A stretch of 64,000 bases of DNA, from the NCBI RefSeq assembly GCF_022807995.1, contig NZ_CP094351.1, forward strand, positions 1,085,001 through 1,149,000. Reading direction: 5' to 3'. A program made the translations under genes and the position numbers. Shown here in pieces: positions 1 through 8,424 of this stretch; the stretch's first letter is position 1; each line of letters opens with the position of its first letter. Source of the stretch: Pseudomonas orientalis. GTDB taxonomy: Bacteria; Pseudomonadota; Gammaproteobacteria; Pseudomonadales; Pseudomonadaceae. The notes beneath the pieces are model-generated. The model saw only the letters and a list, made by a program, of their open reading frames with translations, was not told the origin of the DNA and ran no database searches.

Positions 1-554
1 TGGGCATTCACGTCGGGGAAGCTGTGCGGGTATTGCAGGTACAGCATCGCCAGCGGAATCAGGGTATTGCCTTCGCCATTGGCAAAGGCTTTTTTCAGCA
101 GCATTTGGGCTTCGTGGTGTTCGGCTTCGGTGGCGCCGGGCTTGGCCACCAGCAGACGACCCAGACGCGCCTGGGCCCGCGGCGAAGTGTCCGCCGCAGC
201 GCGGTAGGTGGCTTCGGCTTGCTTGATCTGCGCCGGATCGCGGGTGCCGACCTGGATATCGGCCAGGCCCACCTGGGCTTCGCTGTAGCCCAGGTCTGCC
301 AGTTGCTGGTAATTCTGCTGCGCGGTGACGGTGTCGCCACGCTTGAGCGCTTCGTTGGCCAGACGCTGATCCGGCAAGCCGGCACAACCGGCCAGGCTCA
401 CCGCAACCGCCAGCAACGCCACCGAACCCATGTGGGAGGGGGCTTGCCCCCGATGCAGGCGACTCGGTGCATCAGGCAAACCGCGCTGATCCCATCGCGA
501 GCAAGCCCGCTCCCACAGGGATTGTGTTGTTCTTGAAATAGGGTTCACAGGCAT
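1..554 (-). CDS. algK: AlgK, alginate export TPR lipoprotein (partial, 3' end outside window)
   Basis: AlgK is an outer-membrane lipoprotein with TPR/Sel1-like repeats that helps assemble the AlgE alginate secretin. Only the N-terminal part is here. The mature start reads CAGLPDQRLANEALKRGD, preceded by a lipobox SLAG-C, and helical repeats follow. Two starts are possible. ATG at 554 lies 8 nt after the alg44 stop with GCGAGGA just upstream, as expected for tight operon coupling. ATG at 431 is nearer the lipobox but gives a signal peptide with no positive n-region. The 41 codons between the two starts are mostly REP DNA read in frame without a stop, which is odd. I favour translation from 554, with residues 12-41 derived from the repeat, but have no proof. 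Confidence 0.85.
   Translation of the reverse strand, partial: MPVNPISRTTQSLWERACSRWDQRGLPDAPSRLHRGQAPSHMGSVALLAVAVSLAGCAGLPDQRLANEALKRGDTVTAQQNYQQLADLGYSEAQVGLADIQVGTRDPAQIKQAEATYRAAADTSPRAQARLGRLLVAKPGATEAEHHEAQMLLKKAFANGEGNTLIPLAMLYLQYPHSFPDVNA
431..517. repeat. REP inverted pair (REPIN) inside algK 5' end
   Basis: Left arm TGTGGGAGGGGGCTTGCCCC starts at 431 and the right arm GCAAGCCCGCTCCCACA ends at 517, in inverted orientation with an imperfect centre. It is the same family as the copies at 5410, 37711, 39054 and 62409. It occupies the space between the two candidate algK start codons. Confidence 0.85.
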
Positions 555-562
555 GTCCTCGC

Positions 563-1729
563 TTACAGACCGTGAGCCATGGCTTTATCGATCAGCCAGT
601 TCAGCGAAGGACCACGGTCGCTGGTGACTTCCACCGGGCGGCCGGCGTAGGTGCTGTCCAGCGGGGCGTCCGGCTTGATCTGCACGCGGATGTCGGAGGA
701 CAGGTCGGCGCTGTTCAAGCTGGTGCTGCTGACGATGGTGCCGGTGCGCACCTGTTCTTCGTCGGCGACCTGGAAGCTCACCGGCGTACCTGGGCGCACG
801 TCACCGAACTGGCGATAGCTGAAGCGGGCTTCCACATTGGCCTGGCTGCCACGCGGCACCAGTTGGAAGATCACATCGCCCTTGCTGGCGTACTGGCCGT
901 CGGCGACCAGTTGCTGGGCGACCACGCAATCGCACGGCGAGGTCAGGGTGCCGGTCATCTGCTTGCCGAACAGCTCTTCAACCTTGGCCGGTTGCAGCTG
1001 GTCTTCGTCCAGGTGGCCCTTGAGCACGTCGAGCATGCTGGTGCTGAAGGTTGCCAGTGGCGCGCCTTTGGCCGCTACCGCGTCACCCTTGAGCAGGCTT
1101 TGCACGGTGCCGTCGCGCGGCATGGTTACGTTCATGCCGGGTACGCTCACCAGGCCGGCCTGGGCGTGGCTGACGAAATACATGCCGTACAGCGATTTGA
1201 ACACAAAGCCGAAGGCGGCCAGGCCCACCAGGAAAATCGCCAGGCTGAAGGTCACGGCGCGCAGACGCCCGAACGCGGTCATGCCGCTGCCGCCGTCCTT
1301 GACCTTGCGCGCCTTGGTGAAGTTGTCGCGTTGCAGGGTAGCCAGCACGTCGCCCATGGTCACGATGTCGCCGGACAAGTGCGACGTGATCAGGTGGCGC
1401 AGGGTGGAGATATCCTGGGCATCGAGGTTCTGGAACTGGCATCCGGTGCGGCCGGTCTGGCGGTCGTAGGAGCGGATCTGCAGCTCCACGTCCATCGCCA
1501 GGCCAAGGTTATCGATGACGAACTGCAGGCGACCCTTGTGCACCTGGCCGATGGTCAACGGCTGCGTGGCGGTGAAGGCCAGGCCGCCTGCGGACAGGTC
1601 GATGACCTTGGCTTCGGTCGGCGTGCGGTCGCTGTTGAAGAAGCGCAGCTTGGCCGGGATTTTGACCCGGGCGTGCTGGCGCTGGGCTTCGGATTCGTGG
1701 ACAACGTTGGCGTTTACTTGGCTGTTCAT
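563..1729 (-). CDS. alg44: Alg44, PilZ-domain c-di-GMP receptor of the alginate polymerase complex
   Basis: 388 aa inner-membrane protein that binds c-di-GMP and activates the Alg8 polymerase. The N-terminal PilZ domain (about residues 15-125) shows the RxxxR motif in RQHARVKIP and the DxSxxG motif in DLSAGGL, so ligand binding should be intact. A single membrane segment lies near residues 160-180 (VTFSLAIFLVGLAAFGFVF). The C-terminal periplasmic part is HlyD/membrane-fusion-like and contains a CDC pair. It lies between alg8 and algK in the usual alginate operon order. Confidence 0.95.
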   Translation of the reverse strand: MNSQVNANVVHESEAQRQHARVKIPAKLRFFNSDRTPTEAKVIDLSAGGLAFTATQPLTIGQVHKGRLQFVIDNLGLAMDVELQIRSYDRQTGRTGCQFQNLDAQDISTLRHLITSHLSGDIVTMGDVLATLQRDNFTKARKVKDGGSGMTAFGRLRAVTFSLAIFLVGLAAFGFVFKSLYGMYFVSHAQAGLVSVPGMNVTMPRDGTVQSLLKGDAVAAKGAPLATFSTSMLDVLKGHLDEDQLQPAKVEELFGKQMTGTLTSPCDCVVAQQLVADGQYASKGDVIFQLVPRGSQANVEARFSYRQFGDVRPGTPVSFQVADEEQVRTGTIVSSTSLNSADLSSDIRVQIKPDAPLDSTYAGRPVEVTSDRGPSLNWLIDKAMAHGL

Positions 1730-1767
1730 GACGGTGTAATTCCTTGGTTAATTCAGGCTTGGCAGGG

Positions 1768-3249
1768 TCAGACCATCATCAGCAACACGGCAACGAAGAT
1801 GCTGCCGGCGGAGAAGGTCATGGTCCGAGACGACCAGGTGTTGAACCAACGTTGAAAGCTGGCCAAATCGCGGGTCAGTTTGGTGTCCTGGCGGGTCCAG
1901 GACTGTTGATCAAGGCGGAAGAACACGTAGATCTTCACCAGCGCGCCCATGATCTGGTTGTAATAGAGAATCAGCGGGTAGGCCGGGCCGATCTTGTGGC
2001 CGGAGCACGACAGCAGCAGGGTCAGGATCAGGCGGGTGATGCCGATCCACAGCAGGTACGCGAGGATGAACGCGCCGCCGTACTTGAAGGTGGCGATGAT
2101 CGCCACGGTCAGGCCGAGCAGGGAGGTCCACATCGACACGCGCTGGTCGAACAGCACCACGCTGGTGAACAGACCCAGGCGGCGTACACCCAGGCCCAGG
2201 GCGCGGGAGTTCTGGCGCAGGTTGTTGCCGTACCAGCGGAACATCAGTTTGCGGCTGGCCTTGATAAAGCTCTTTTCCGGCGGGTGTTCCACGGTGTTGA
2301 TCGCGGCATCCGGCACGTAGAAGGTGTCGTAGCCCAGGCGCATCAGGCTGAACCAGCTGGACTTGTCATCACCGGTGAGGAACTTGAAGCGGCCCAGGCG
2401 CCAGTGTTGCAGCGAGTCGCTTTCCACGTCGGCGATAAAGCCCGGGTCAGTCACCACGCTGGCGCGAAACACCGACATACGCCCGGTCATGGTCAGCACG
2501 CGCTTGGACAGGGCCATGGAGCACATGTTGATGTGGCGCTGGGCGAAGCGCAGTTTGTGCCACTCGCTCATGATGTAGCCGCCACGCACTTCGCAGAATT
2601 CGTTGGTGGTCAGGCCGCCGACATTGCCGAACAGCTGGAACCACGGCACGGTCTTGCGCACCACGCCCTCGGCGAGCACGGTGTCGCCATCGATCACGGC
2701 CACCACGGCGCGGTCATCCGGCAGGTGGCGCGAGATGGCGCGGAAACCGAAGGCCAGGCCGTCACGCTTGCCGGTACCGGCGATGCGCACGAAGTCGAGC
2801 TTGACGTGAGCCGGTGGGTTCATTTTTTCCCAGAGGCTCTTGACCAGCAGTTCATCGGACATTTCCACCAGCGAGCAGACCACGGTGGTGGGAAAACCGC
2901 ACTCGATGGCTTCACGAATCACCGAGCTGTAGACCTGCGCAGTGGTCAGCGCGTCGATCCTGAAGCTGGTGACCATCAGGAACACATGGGAGGGGTCGGC
3001 GGCCTTGCCCAGCTTGCGCACTTTGCGGCGCAGGTGCGGGTACACCACGTACAGGAACAGCATGCCGCGAAAGAAATGCGTTGCACCCATCGAGTAGCGC
3101 CAGATACCCACGGCGCCAATCAGGAAAATAAAGTTCTTCGATTGCGAATCGAAGGTGCTCGCCGGCAACAGCAGGGCGAGTCCCATCAGCAGGCTGAGAA
3201 ACAACAGCCAGCCGGCGGCTTGCAGCAATACATGTTTTAACTTGGACAT
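1768..3249 (-). CDS. alg8: Alg8, alginate (polymannuronate) polymerase, GT2 family
   Basis: 493 aa membrane glycosyltransferase that polymerises GDP-mannuronate into polymannuronate while moving it across the inner membrane. Two N-terminal TM helices precede a GT2 domain with the acidic motifs [11 protein letters not shown] and DVESDS. C-terminal TM helices follow ([33 protein letters not shown]). I chose the second Met ([10 protein letters not shown]). The ATG at 3258 is 9 nt upstream in the same frame, and the weak GGA ribosome site fits the later start better. The gene is separated from algD by a strong hairpin. Confidence 0.94.
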   Translation of the reverse strand: MSKLKHVLLQAAGWLLFLSLLMGLALLLPASTFDSQSKNFIFLIGAVGIWRYSMGATHFFRGMLFLYVVYPHLRRKVRKLGKAADPSHVFLMVTSFRIDALTTAQVYSSVIREAIECGFPTTVVCSLVEMSDELLVKSLWEKMNPPAHVKLDFVRIAGTGKRDGLAFGFRAISRHLPDDRAVVAVIDGDTVLAEGVVRKTVPWFQLFGNVGGLTTNEFCEVRGGYIMSEWHKLRFAQRHINMCSMALSKRVLTMTGRMSVFRASVVTDPGFIADVESDSLQHWRLGRFKFLTGDDKSSWFSLMRLGYDTFYVPDAAINTVEHPPEKSFIKASRKLMFRWYGNNLRQNSRALGLGVRRLGLFTSVVLFDQRVSMWTSLLGLTVAIIATFKYGGAFILAYLLWIGITRLILTLLLSCSGHKIGPAYPLILYYNQIMGALVKIYVFFRLDQQSWTRQDTKLTRDLASFQRWFNTWSSRTMTFSAGSIFVAVLLMMV

Positions 3250-3275
3250 AAGCGTCATCCGGAAGGGGAGGAGGC

Positions 3276-3316
3276 TTCAGGCTGCCAGCGCTGGGGTAAG
3301 CCGCTGGCAGCCTGAA
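3276..3316. promoter_or_regulatory. Intercistronic hairpin between algD and alg8
   Basis: A perfect 15-bp inverted repeat, TTCAGGCTGCCAGCG (3276-3290) and CGCTGGCAGCCTGAA (3302-3316), surrounds an 11-nt loop. No U-tract follows on the minus strand, so it is not a normal intrinsic terminator. It could be an mRNA-processing or stability element that sets algD levels apart from downstream genes. Confidence 0.7.
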
Positions 3317-3330
3317 ACTTGCCGTTGCTG

Positions 3331-4647
3331 TTACCAGCAAATACCTTCAGTACGGCCGCTCACGCTGGTGGCCTTGGACATGAAGCCCACCAGGTCGACC
3401 ACTTGCTTGCCTTCCGGCGCGTTGTGCGCCAGGGCGCGGAACTTCTCGTCACGGTTACCGAGGATGATCACGTCGGAGTTGTTGATCACATCATCGAAAT
3501 CCGAGTTGAGCAGGGACGACACGTGGGGGATCTTGCCTTCGATGTAGTCCTTGTTCGCACCGTGCACGCGGGCGTATTCGACGTTGCTGTCGTAGATGCT
3601 CAGGTCGTAGCCCTTGCCGATCAGCATTTCCGCCAGCTCTACCAACGGGCTTTCACGCAGGTCGTCGGTACCGGCCTTGAAGCTCAGGCCCAGCAGGGCG
3701 ACTTTGCGCTTGTCGTGGCTGGAGACGATGTCGAAGGCGTTCTGTACCTGGGACTCGTTGCTGCGCATCAGCGAGTTGAGCAGCGGCGCTTCCACGTCCA
3801 GGGAACCGGCGCGGTAGGTCAGGGCACGCACGTCTTTGGGCAGGCACGAGCCGCCGAAAGCGAAACCCGGGCGCATGTAGTACTGGGACAGGTTGAGGGT
3901 CTTGTCCTGGCACACTACGTCCATCACTTCACGGCCATCGACGCCGACGGCTTTGGCGATGTTGCCGATCTCGTTGGCGAAGGTGACTTTGGTGGCGTGC
4001 CACACGTTGCAGGTGTACTTGATCATCTCGGCAACGGCGATGTCCTTGCGGATGATCGGCGCGTCGAGTTCTTCGTAGAGCGACTGCAGGACATCGCCGG
4101 AGGCGGTGTCGAATTCGCCAATAACGGTCATCGGTGGCAGGTCGTAGTCAGCGATGGCGGTGGATTCACGCAGGAATTCCGGGTTGACCGCCACGCCGAA
4201 GTCGACGCCGGCTTTCTTGCCGGAGCAGTCTTCGAGGATCGGGATGACCACATTGGCCACGGTGCCCGGCAGTACGGTGCTGCGCACCACGATAGTGTGG
4301 CGGGTAGTCTTGTCGCGCAGGACAAAACCGATCTCGCGGCATACCGATTCGATGTAGTTGAGTTCCAGGTCGCCGTTTTTCTTGCTCGGCGTGCCCACGC
4401 AAATCATCGACAGGTCGGTATCGCGGATGGCTTCGGCGAAGTTGGTGGTGCCACGCAGTCGGCCGGTCTGGATACCCTGGCTCAACAGCTCGCCCAGACC
4501 CGGTTCAACGATCGGCGATTTACCGGCGTTGATCAGGTCGATCTTTTCCTTGGAGATGTCTACGCCGACCACTTCGTGGCCGCGGGCAGACAGGCAACCG
4601 GCACACACGGCGCCAACGTAACCCAAACCAAATATGCTGATGCGCAT
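3331..4647 (-). CDS. algD: AlgD, GDP-mannose 6-dehydrogenase
   Basis: 438 aa cytoplasmic enzyme oxidising GDP-mannose to GDP-mannuronate with NAD+, the committing step of alginate synthesis. The N-terminal Rossmann motif is FGLGYVGAVCAGCL and the catalytic Cys lies in FGGSCLPKDVRAL (about residue 268). Length and order match the family. It is the first gene of the alginate operon and is preceded by a leader of more than 450 nt with a predicted AlgU promoter. Confidence 0.97.
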   Translation of the reverse strand: MRISIFGLGYVGAVCAGCLSARGHEVVGVDISKEKIDLINAGKSPIVEPGLGELLSQGIQTGRLRGTTNFAEAIRDTDLSMICVGTPSKKNGDLELNYIESVCREIGFVLRDKTTRHTIVVRSTVLPGTVANVVIPILEDCSGKKAGVDFGVAVNPEFLRESTAIADYDLPPMTVIGEFDTASGDVLQSLYEELDAPIIRKDIAVAEMIKYTCNVWHATKVTFANEIGNIAKAVGVDGREVMDVVCQDKTLNLSQYYMRPGFAFGGSCLPKDVRALTYRAGSLDVEAPLLNSLMRSNESQVQNAFDIVSSHDKRKVALLGLSFKAGTDDLRESPLVELAEMLIGKGYDLSIYDSNVEYARVHGANKDYIEGKIPHVSSLLNSDFDDVINNSDVIILGNRDEKFRALAHNAPEGKQVVDLVGFMSKATSVSGRTEGICW

Positions 4648-5119
4648 CGCAATTACCTCTGTATTTAAATCATGCCATTAGATGGCCGGAGTTCATGTTT
4701 GCAAGCGTCACTGATGCCGCGAAAGTTGGGCGAATAGACGCCGACTTACCGCGTGCAGGCATGTTGAATAACGAGTGACTAACTATTGCACTCAAGTTGT
4801 GCGCAACCAGGCCTTATTATTGGGGCTTGCCCTGAAATGCAGCCGTGCTTCCTTGGAGGAAGGCTCCGGCGCCGGTGCGGCAAGGGTATCGATACAGGCA
4901 AAATGCCTTTTTTATCAATACCTTGGGTTTTTGCACGGGCTCATTTAGGTCAGCGCTTCCTTGGCCTGTAGGGATAGCAATGCGTACTTATCGCCACCCT
5001 TAACTCGATCAGTTGATGTTGTGACCATAGAGTCAAAGTGCTTTATGACAACTTGACTGCTTCCGTTGGTCGTTATGTAAGTCATCTCTTACAGCAGCAG
5101 AGAATTTCGTTACCGGTGG
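4648..5119 (-). promoter_or_regulatory. Long algD leader / upstream control region
   Basis: About 470 nt lie between the predicted promoter and the algD start, with no convincing ORF. A long untranslated algD leader is known in P. aeruginosa. One AlgR-like site is listed separately; otherwise I see no defined element. Confidence 0.5.
5063..5071 (+). promoter_or_regulatory. AlgR-like site in algD leader
   Basis: CCGTTGGTC differs by one base from the AlgR consensus CCGTTCGTC. It lies just downstream of the predicted algD promoter. A 9-mer match is weak evidence. Confidence 0.25.
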
Positions 5120-5146
5120 TATGAGCGGTGCTTCAGGACGAAGTTC
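5120..5146 (-). promoter_or_regulatory. Predicted AlgU (sigma-22/RpoE-type) promoter of algD
   Basis: On the minus strand GAACTT (5146-5141) is followed by 16 nt and TCATA (5124-5120). This matches the -35 GAACTT and 16-17 nt spacing of AlgU promoters, with a -10 close to TCTGA/TCCAA. It is the only good match I found upstream of algD. Confidence 0.6.
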
Positions 5147-5409
5147 CAGGCCGCTCATCCTGTTTCCGGAAATTTTTTGAAATATTGGGAAAGATGGCAC
5201 TGGTAGTATATTGATAGCACTTGCTATTTAAGCCAGTAGTTGTGGGGAGTTGGTGCGCGGGGATAGTTTTGTGCCACTACTGAATTAAAAAAAGGGTGCC
5301 ACTACGAAAAAAAATGATGAATGTCGAGTGAAGAAATCTTTAGGGTTGTGTCGGGATGGTTTTATGGCGCCAAATAAATGACGATTCGTTGATTTGGAAC
5401 ACATCAAAA

Positions 5410-5498
5410 TGTAGGAGGGGGCTTGCCCCCGATAGCGGTGGCTCAGTCAACACTTCGGTGACTGACACTCCGCGATCGGGGGCAAGCCCCCTCCCACA
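5410..5498. repeat. REP inverted pair (REPIN) between the algD control region and yaaA
   Basis: GTAGGAGGGGGCTTGCCCCC starts at 5411 and the inverted arm GGGGGCAAGCCCCCTCCCAC ends at 5497. The inner sequence contains a second small hairpin around ACACTTCGGTG. Confidence 0.9.
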
Positions 5499-5534
5499 GG
5501 TGGAACCTATCGCCCGAAAGAGTAGGGCAAGGCC

Positions 5535-6314
5535 TTATTCCGGTGCGTGATCGCGCAAAAACACCAGGTTGTCCGGCTTGGATTGCTCCGCATTGAAGCG
5601 ATAACCCTGCACATCGAACTGCTTGAGCCTGGCCGGATCGTTGATACGTTCTTCAATCACAAACCGACTCATCATGCCCCGGGCTTTTTTCGCATAGAAG
5701 CTGATGATCTTGTACTGGCCGTTCTTCAGGTCCTTGAACTCGGTGTTGATGATCCGCGCCTTCAGCGCCGTGCGCTTGATCGCCGAGAAGTACTCGTTGG
5801 AAGCCAGGTTGAGCAGCACCTCGTCGCCTTGCGCGGCCAGTGCTTCATTCAACCACTCGCTGATGCGGGTGCCCCAGAAGGCATAGAGGTCCTTGCCACG
5901 GGCATTGGCCAGCTTGGTGCCCATCTCCAGGCGATACGGCATCATCAAATCCAGCGGGCGCAACAGGCCGTACAGGCCCGAGAGCATGCGCAGGTGGTCC
6001 TGGGCATAGCTGAAATCGGCCTCGCTGAAGGTCTCGGCATTCAGGCCGGTATACACGTCGCCCTTGAACGCCAGCAGCGCCTGCTTGGCGTTCGCCGGGG
6101 TGAAGGTTGGGGTCCAACTGCCGAAACGCGCGGCGTTGAGGCCGCCGATCTTGTCGGAGACGTGCATCAACTCGCTGATTTGCGCCGGGCTCAGTTCGCG
6201 CAGTTGCTCGATCAGTTCCTGGGAATGGTCCAGGTACTGCGGCTGGGTGAAGCGCGCAGTGACCGGCGGTGACTCGAAATCGAGGGTTTTGGCGGGGGAA
6301 ATCACCATCAGCAT
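5535..6314 (-). CDS. yaaA: YaaA, peroxide-stress DNA-binding protein (UPF0246)
   Basis: 259 aa with the family signature [16 protein letters not shown] at the N-terminus, plus [20 protein letters not shown] and [11 protein letters not shown]. YaaA-family proteins limit oxidative damage in E. coli by lowering free iron. Full length for the family. It is a single gene on the minus strand, forming the left core flank of the biosynthetic island. Confidence 0.93.
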   Translation of the reverse strand: MLMVISPAKTLDFESPPVTARFTQPQYLDHSQELIEQLRELSPAQISELMHVSDKIGGLNAARFGSWTPTFTPANAKQALLAFKGDVYTGLNAETFSEADFSYAQDHLRMLSGLYGLLRPLDLMMPYRLEMGTKLANARGKDLYAFWGTRISEWLNEALAAQGDEVLLNLASNEYFSAIKRTALKARIINTEFKDLKNGQYKIISFYAKKARGMMSRFVIEERINDPARLKQFDVQGYRFNAEQSKPDNLVFLRDHAPE

Positions 6315-6756
6315 GAAGTTGGCTCCTGGAATCGTGGGCGGGATTCTAGGGGGTTGGGGCGTTCAACTCCACCTATCGTCGTGATAGCTGCTCAACCCTG
6401 GGCATCGTCCGATCCCGGTATTTGTCCAAGCGTGCCCGCGATTTGCACGGCATGAAGTGGCTGCGCTTACTCGGAGCCAATCAGATATGTGATCCATTCA
6501 GCCATGTTGTTACTAAATATATCGTCAGCCTTGGAGAGACATGCGTGGTTGCGACCTGATTCGCAAAAAATGTCGATAGATGAAGGACTAAGATAGTTGT
6601 CTGAGTGAAAATTTGCTTGTCTCTATCGCAGCACTGAGTTTACAAATTCAACCGGCCCGAGGTTGCAGGGTTTGAGGATCTGGACTAGTCTTGGCACCAA
6701 ATTCGCGCTGGTACTTAATAAGTTAATTGATGTGTAGGTAAGGAATTTCAAAACGT
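6315..6756. other. Intergenic left boundary of the island
   Basis: 442 bp between divergent yaaA and the MFS gene. Base composition drops towards the MFS gene. Apart from the sigma-54-like site listed separately and a ribosome site AAGGAA near 6739, I see no coding or repeat structure here, and no direct repeats typical of att sites. Confidence 0.6.
6691..6706 (+). promoter_or_regulatory. Candidate sigma-54 (-24/-12) promoter of the island
   Basis: TTGGCACCAAATTCGC keeps the GG-N10-GC core and TGGCAC box of sigma-54 promoters; the -12 box is TCGC rather than TTGC. It lies about 50 nt before the first gene of the cluster. No enhancer-binding regulator is encoded nearby, so this stays tentative. 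Confidence 0.35.
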
Positions 6757-8250
6757 ATGGATACGGTAAAGTACAGGTGGCTGGTGCTTGCAATTGTTTC
6801 TATTGCATTGCTCTTAGTCGCAATTGACATGACGGTGTTGTATATCGCTCTGCCGACATTGACCCACGAACTCCAAGCGTCCACAAATGAAAAACTGTGG
6901 ATTGTGAATATCTATCCGTTAGTCGTAGCGGGTCTCTTGCTAGGCGCAGGGACCCTGGGGGACAGGGTGGGTCACCAACGGCTGTTTATCATCGGGCTGC
7001 TGATTTTTGGAGGGGCCTCGCTGTTAGCCGCTTTTTCTCCTACGGCTGCTGTTCTGATTTTTGCTCGTGCTCTTCTCGGTATTGGGGCGGCGGCAATGAT
7101 GCCCGCAACATTAGCCATTATTAGTTTGTCTTTTGAGGATGACAGGGAGCGTTCCCTCGCCATCGGTATTTGGGCTGCAGTGGCTTCGGGCGGAGCGGCG
7201 GCAGGTCCATTACTGGGTGGCGCACTGTTGGAGTATTTTTGGTGGGGATCAGTATTTCTGATCAACGTTCCAATTGTGGTAGTGGCGTGCCTCTTGACGC
7301 TATGCCTGATAAAGAATGTGCGCAATGCGTCCGCTCGACCATGGGACCTGATCGCATCGCTGCAAATAATGGTGGTTTTGATCAGCTTTGCTTACCTGAT
7401 CAAAGAGTTTTCAAAGCAACAACCTTCAATGATGGATGCGGCATTGGCTTTGCTTCTTTGCCTGGCTTTTGCATGGTTTTTCGCCAGGCGTCAGCGGGCG
7501 AGCGAGCATCCTCTGATTGATATGCAGGTCTTTAGCAACCCGGCTTTTTCTTCGGCGGTTATAGCAGGGTTGGTAGTAGCAGGGTGCCTGATGGGTATTA
7601 ACCTGGTTCTGAGCCAGAGACTCCAACTTGTCTTGGGGCTCACGCCCCTGCAAACGGGACTTTATTTCCTGCCGTTGTCGCTGGGGGCTATCGTCGGTAG
7701 TCCGCTCAGTGGATGGCTCCTGCCGCGCTTTCGAAGCGACCGCTTCCTCTCGTCGATACTGGTCGTATATGCCATCGGCATAGGGCTGTTCATGATCAGC
7801 TTTTCCTATGCAATATATCTGCAGCTGGCGTGTTTGTTTCTGCTCGGGGCTTGTGTAGGTGCCAGCATGGCTGCGGCGTCGAATACCATCATGGACGCTG
7901 CGCCTCCAGAGCGCGCCGGGATGGCCGCCTCAATTGAAGAAATCTCATATGAGCTTGGAGGGGGGCTTGGGATTGCGATAATGGGCAGCCTGATGGCGGC
8001 AGTTTACAGTCGAACGCTCGTTGTCCCGGCGGATACGGTCAGCCCGCAGTTGGCAAGAGACGGAATTGACAGTGCAATTCTGCTAACAGAGCAGATGCCT
8101 GGCTCAGCAGGTGAGTCCTTGATGGTCAATGCAAGATTGGCTTTTGAAAACTCGGTATTCTCAGTAATGGCGGCCGCGATTGTCTTTCTATTGTTGGCCG
8201 CTGCATTAGTAACTTTCAATTGCCGTCGAGGCCTTACGTCAGAAAGTTAA
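6757..8250 (+). CDS. MFS drug/metabolite exporter (DHA2, EmrB/QacA type)
   Basis: 497 aa, hydrophobic throughout, consistent with 14 transmembrane helices. It shows the DHA2 pattern near the N-terminus (AIDMTVLYIALPTL), motif A in GDRVGHQRLFIIG, and a motif C-like stretch (SGGAAAGPLLGG). Such proteins export small molecules using the proton gradient. As first gene of the biosynthetic island it probably exports the product or gives self-resistance. It is more AT-rich by eye than the flanking core genes. AAGGAA about 12 nt upstream serves as ribosome site. Confidence 0.9.
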   Translation: MDTVKYRWLVLAIVSIALLLVAIDMTVLYIALPTLTHELQASTNEKLWIVNIYPLVVAGLLLGAGTLGDRVGHQRLFIIGLLIFGGASLLAAFSPTAAVLIFARALLGIGAAAMMPATLAIISLSFEDDRERSLAIGIWAAVASGGAAAGPLLGGALLEYFWWGSVFLINVPIVVVACLLTLCLIKNVRNASARPWDLIASLQIMVVLISFAYLIKEFSKQQPSMMDAALALLLCLAFAWFFARRQRASEHPLIDMQVFSNPAFSSAVIAGLVVAGCLMGINLVLSQRLQLVLGLTPLQTGLYFLPLSLGAIVGSPLSGWLLPRFRSDRFLSSILVVYAIGIGLFMISFSYAIYLQLACLFLLGACVGASMAAASNTIMDAAPPERAGMAASIEEISYELGGGLGIAIMGSLMAAVYSRTLVVPADTVSPQLARDGIDSAILLTEQMPGSAGESLMVNARLAFENSVFSVMAAAIVFLLLAAALVTFNCRRGLTSES

Positions 8251-8257
8251 ATAGCCA

Positions 8258-8302
8258 TTCGCTAGGTATCCGCTTGACTGTTGTGAAGCGGATACTGCGA
8301 AT
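8258..8302. promoter_or_regulatory. Strong hairpin between exporter and biosynthetic genes
   Basis: GTATCCGCTT (8266-8275) pairs with AAGCGGATAC (8286-8295), extended by ATTCGC (8258-8263) and GCGAAT (8297-8302) around a small internal loop. No U-run follows, so it may be an attenuator or RNA-stability element rather than a terminator. Confidence 0.55.
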
Positions 8303-8424
8303 GTGAGGGTACTGTCTCTCAATGCAATGTGATGAAACTTGCTTTTGTTAATTCGATCGTCGAATAGTATTGCGTTCACTGCTTTAGTAATAAATGGAAT
8401 TATTGCTTTAAGAGAGGTGGGGTT

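Noticed and set aside
572..1855. Long plus-strand open frame opposite alg44
   Set aside because: Antisense shadow of a high-GC gene; no ribosome site, and composition is Gly/Ala/His-rich nonsense. Similar long antisense frames opposite alg8, algD, phoH, rhlB, aapQ and the TonB receptor were dropped for the same reason.
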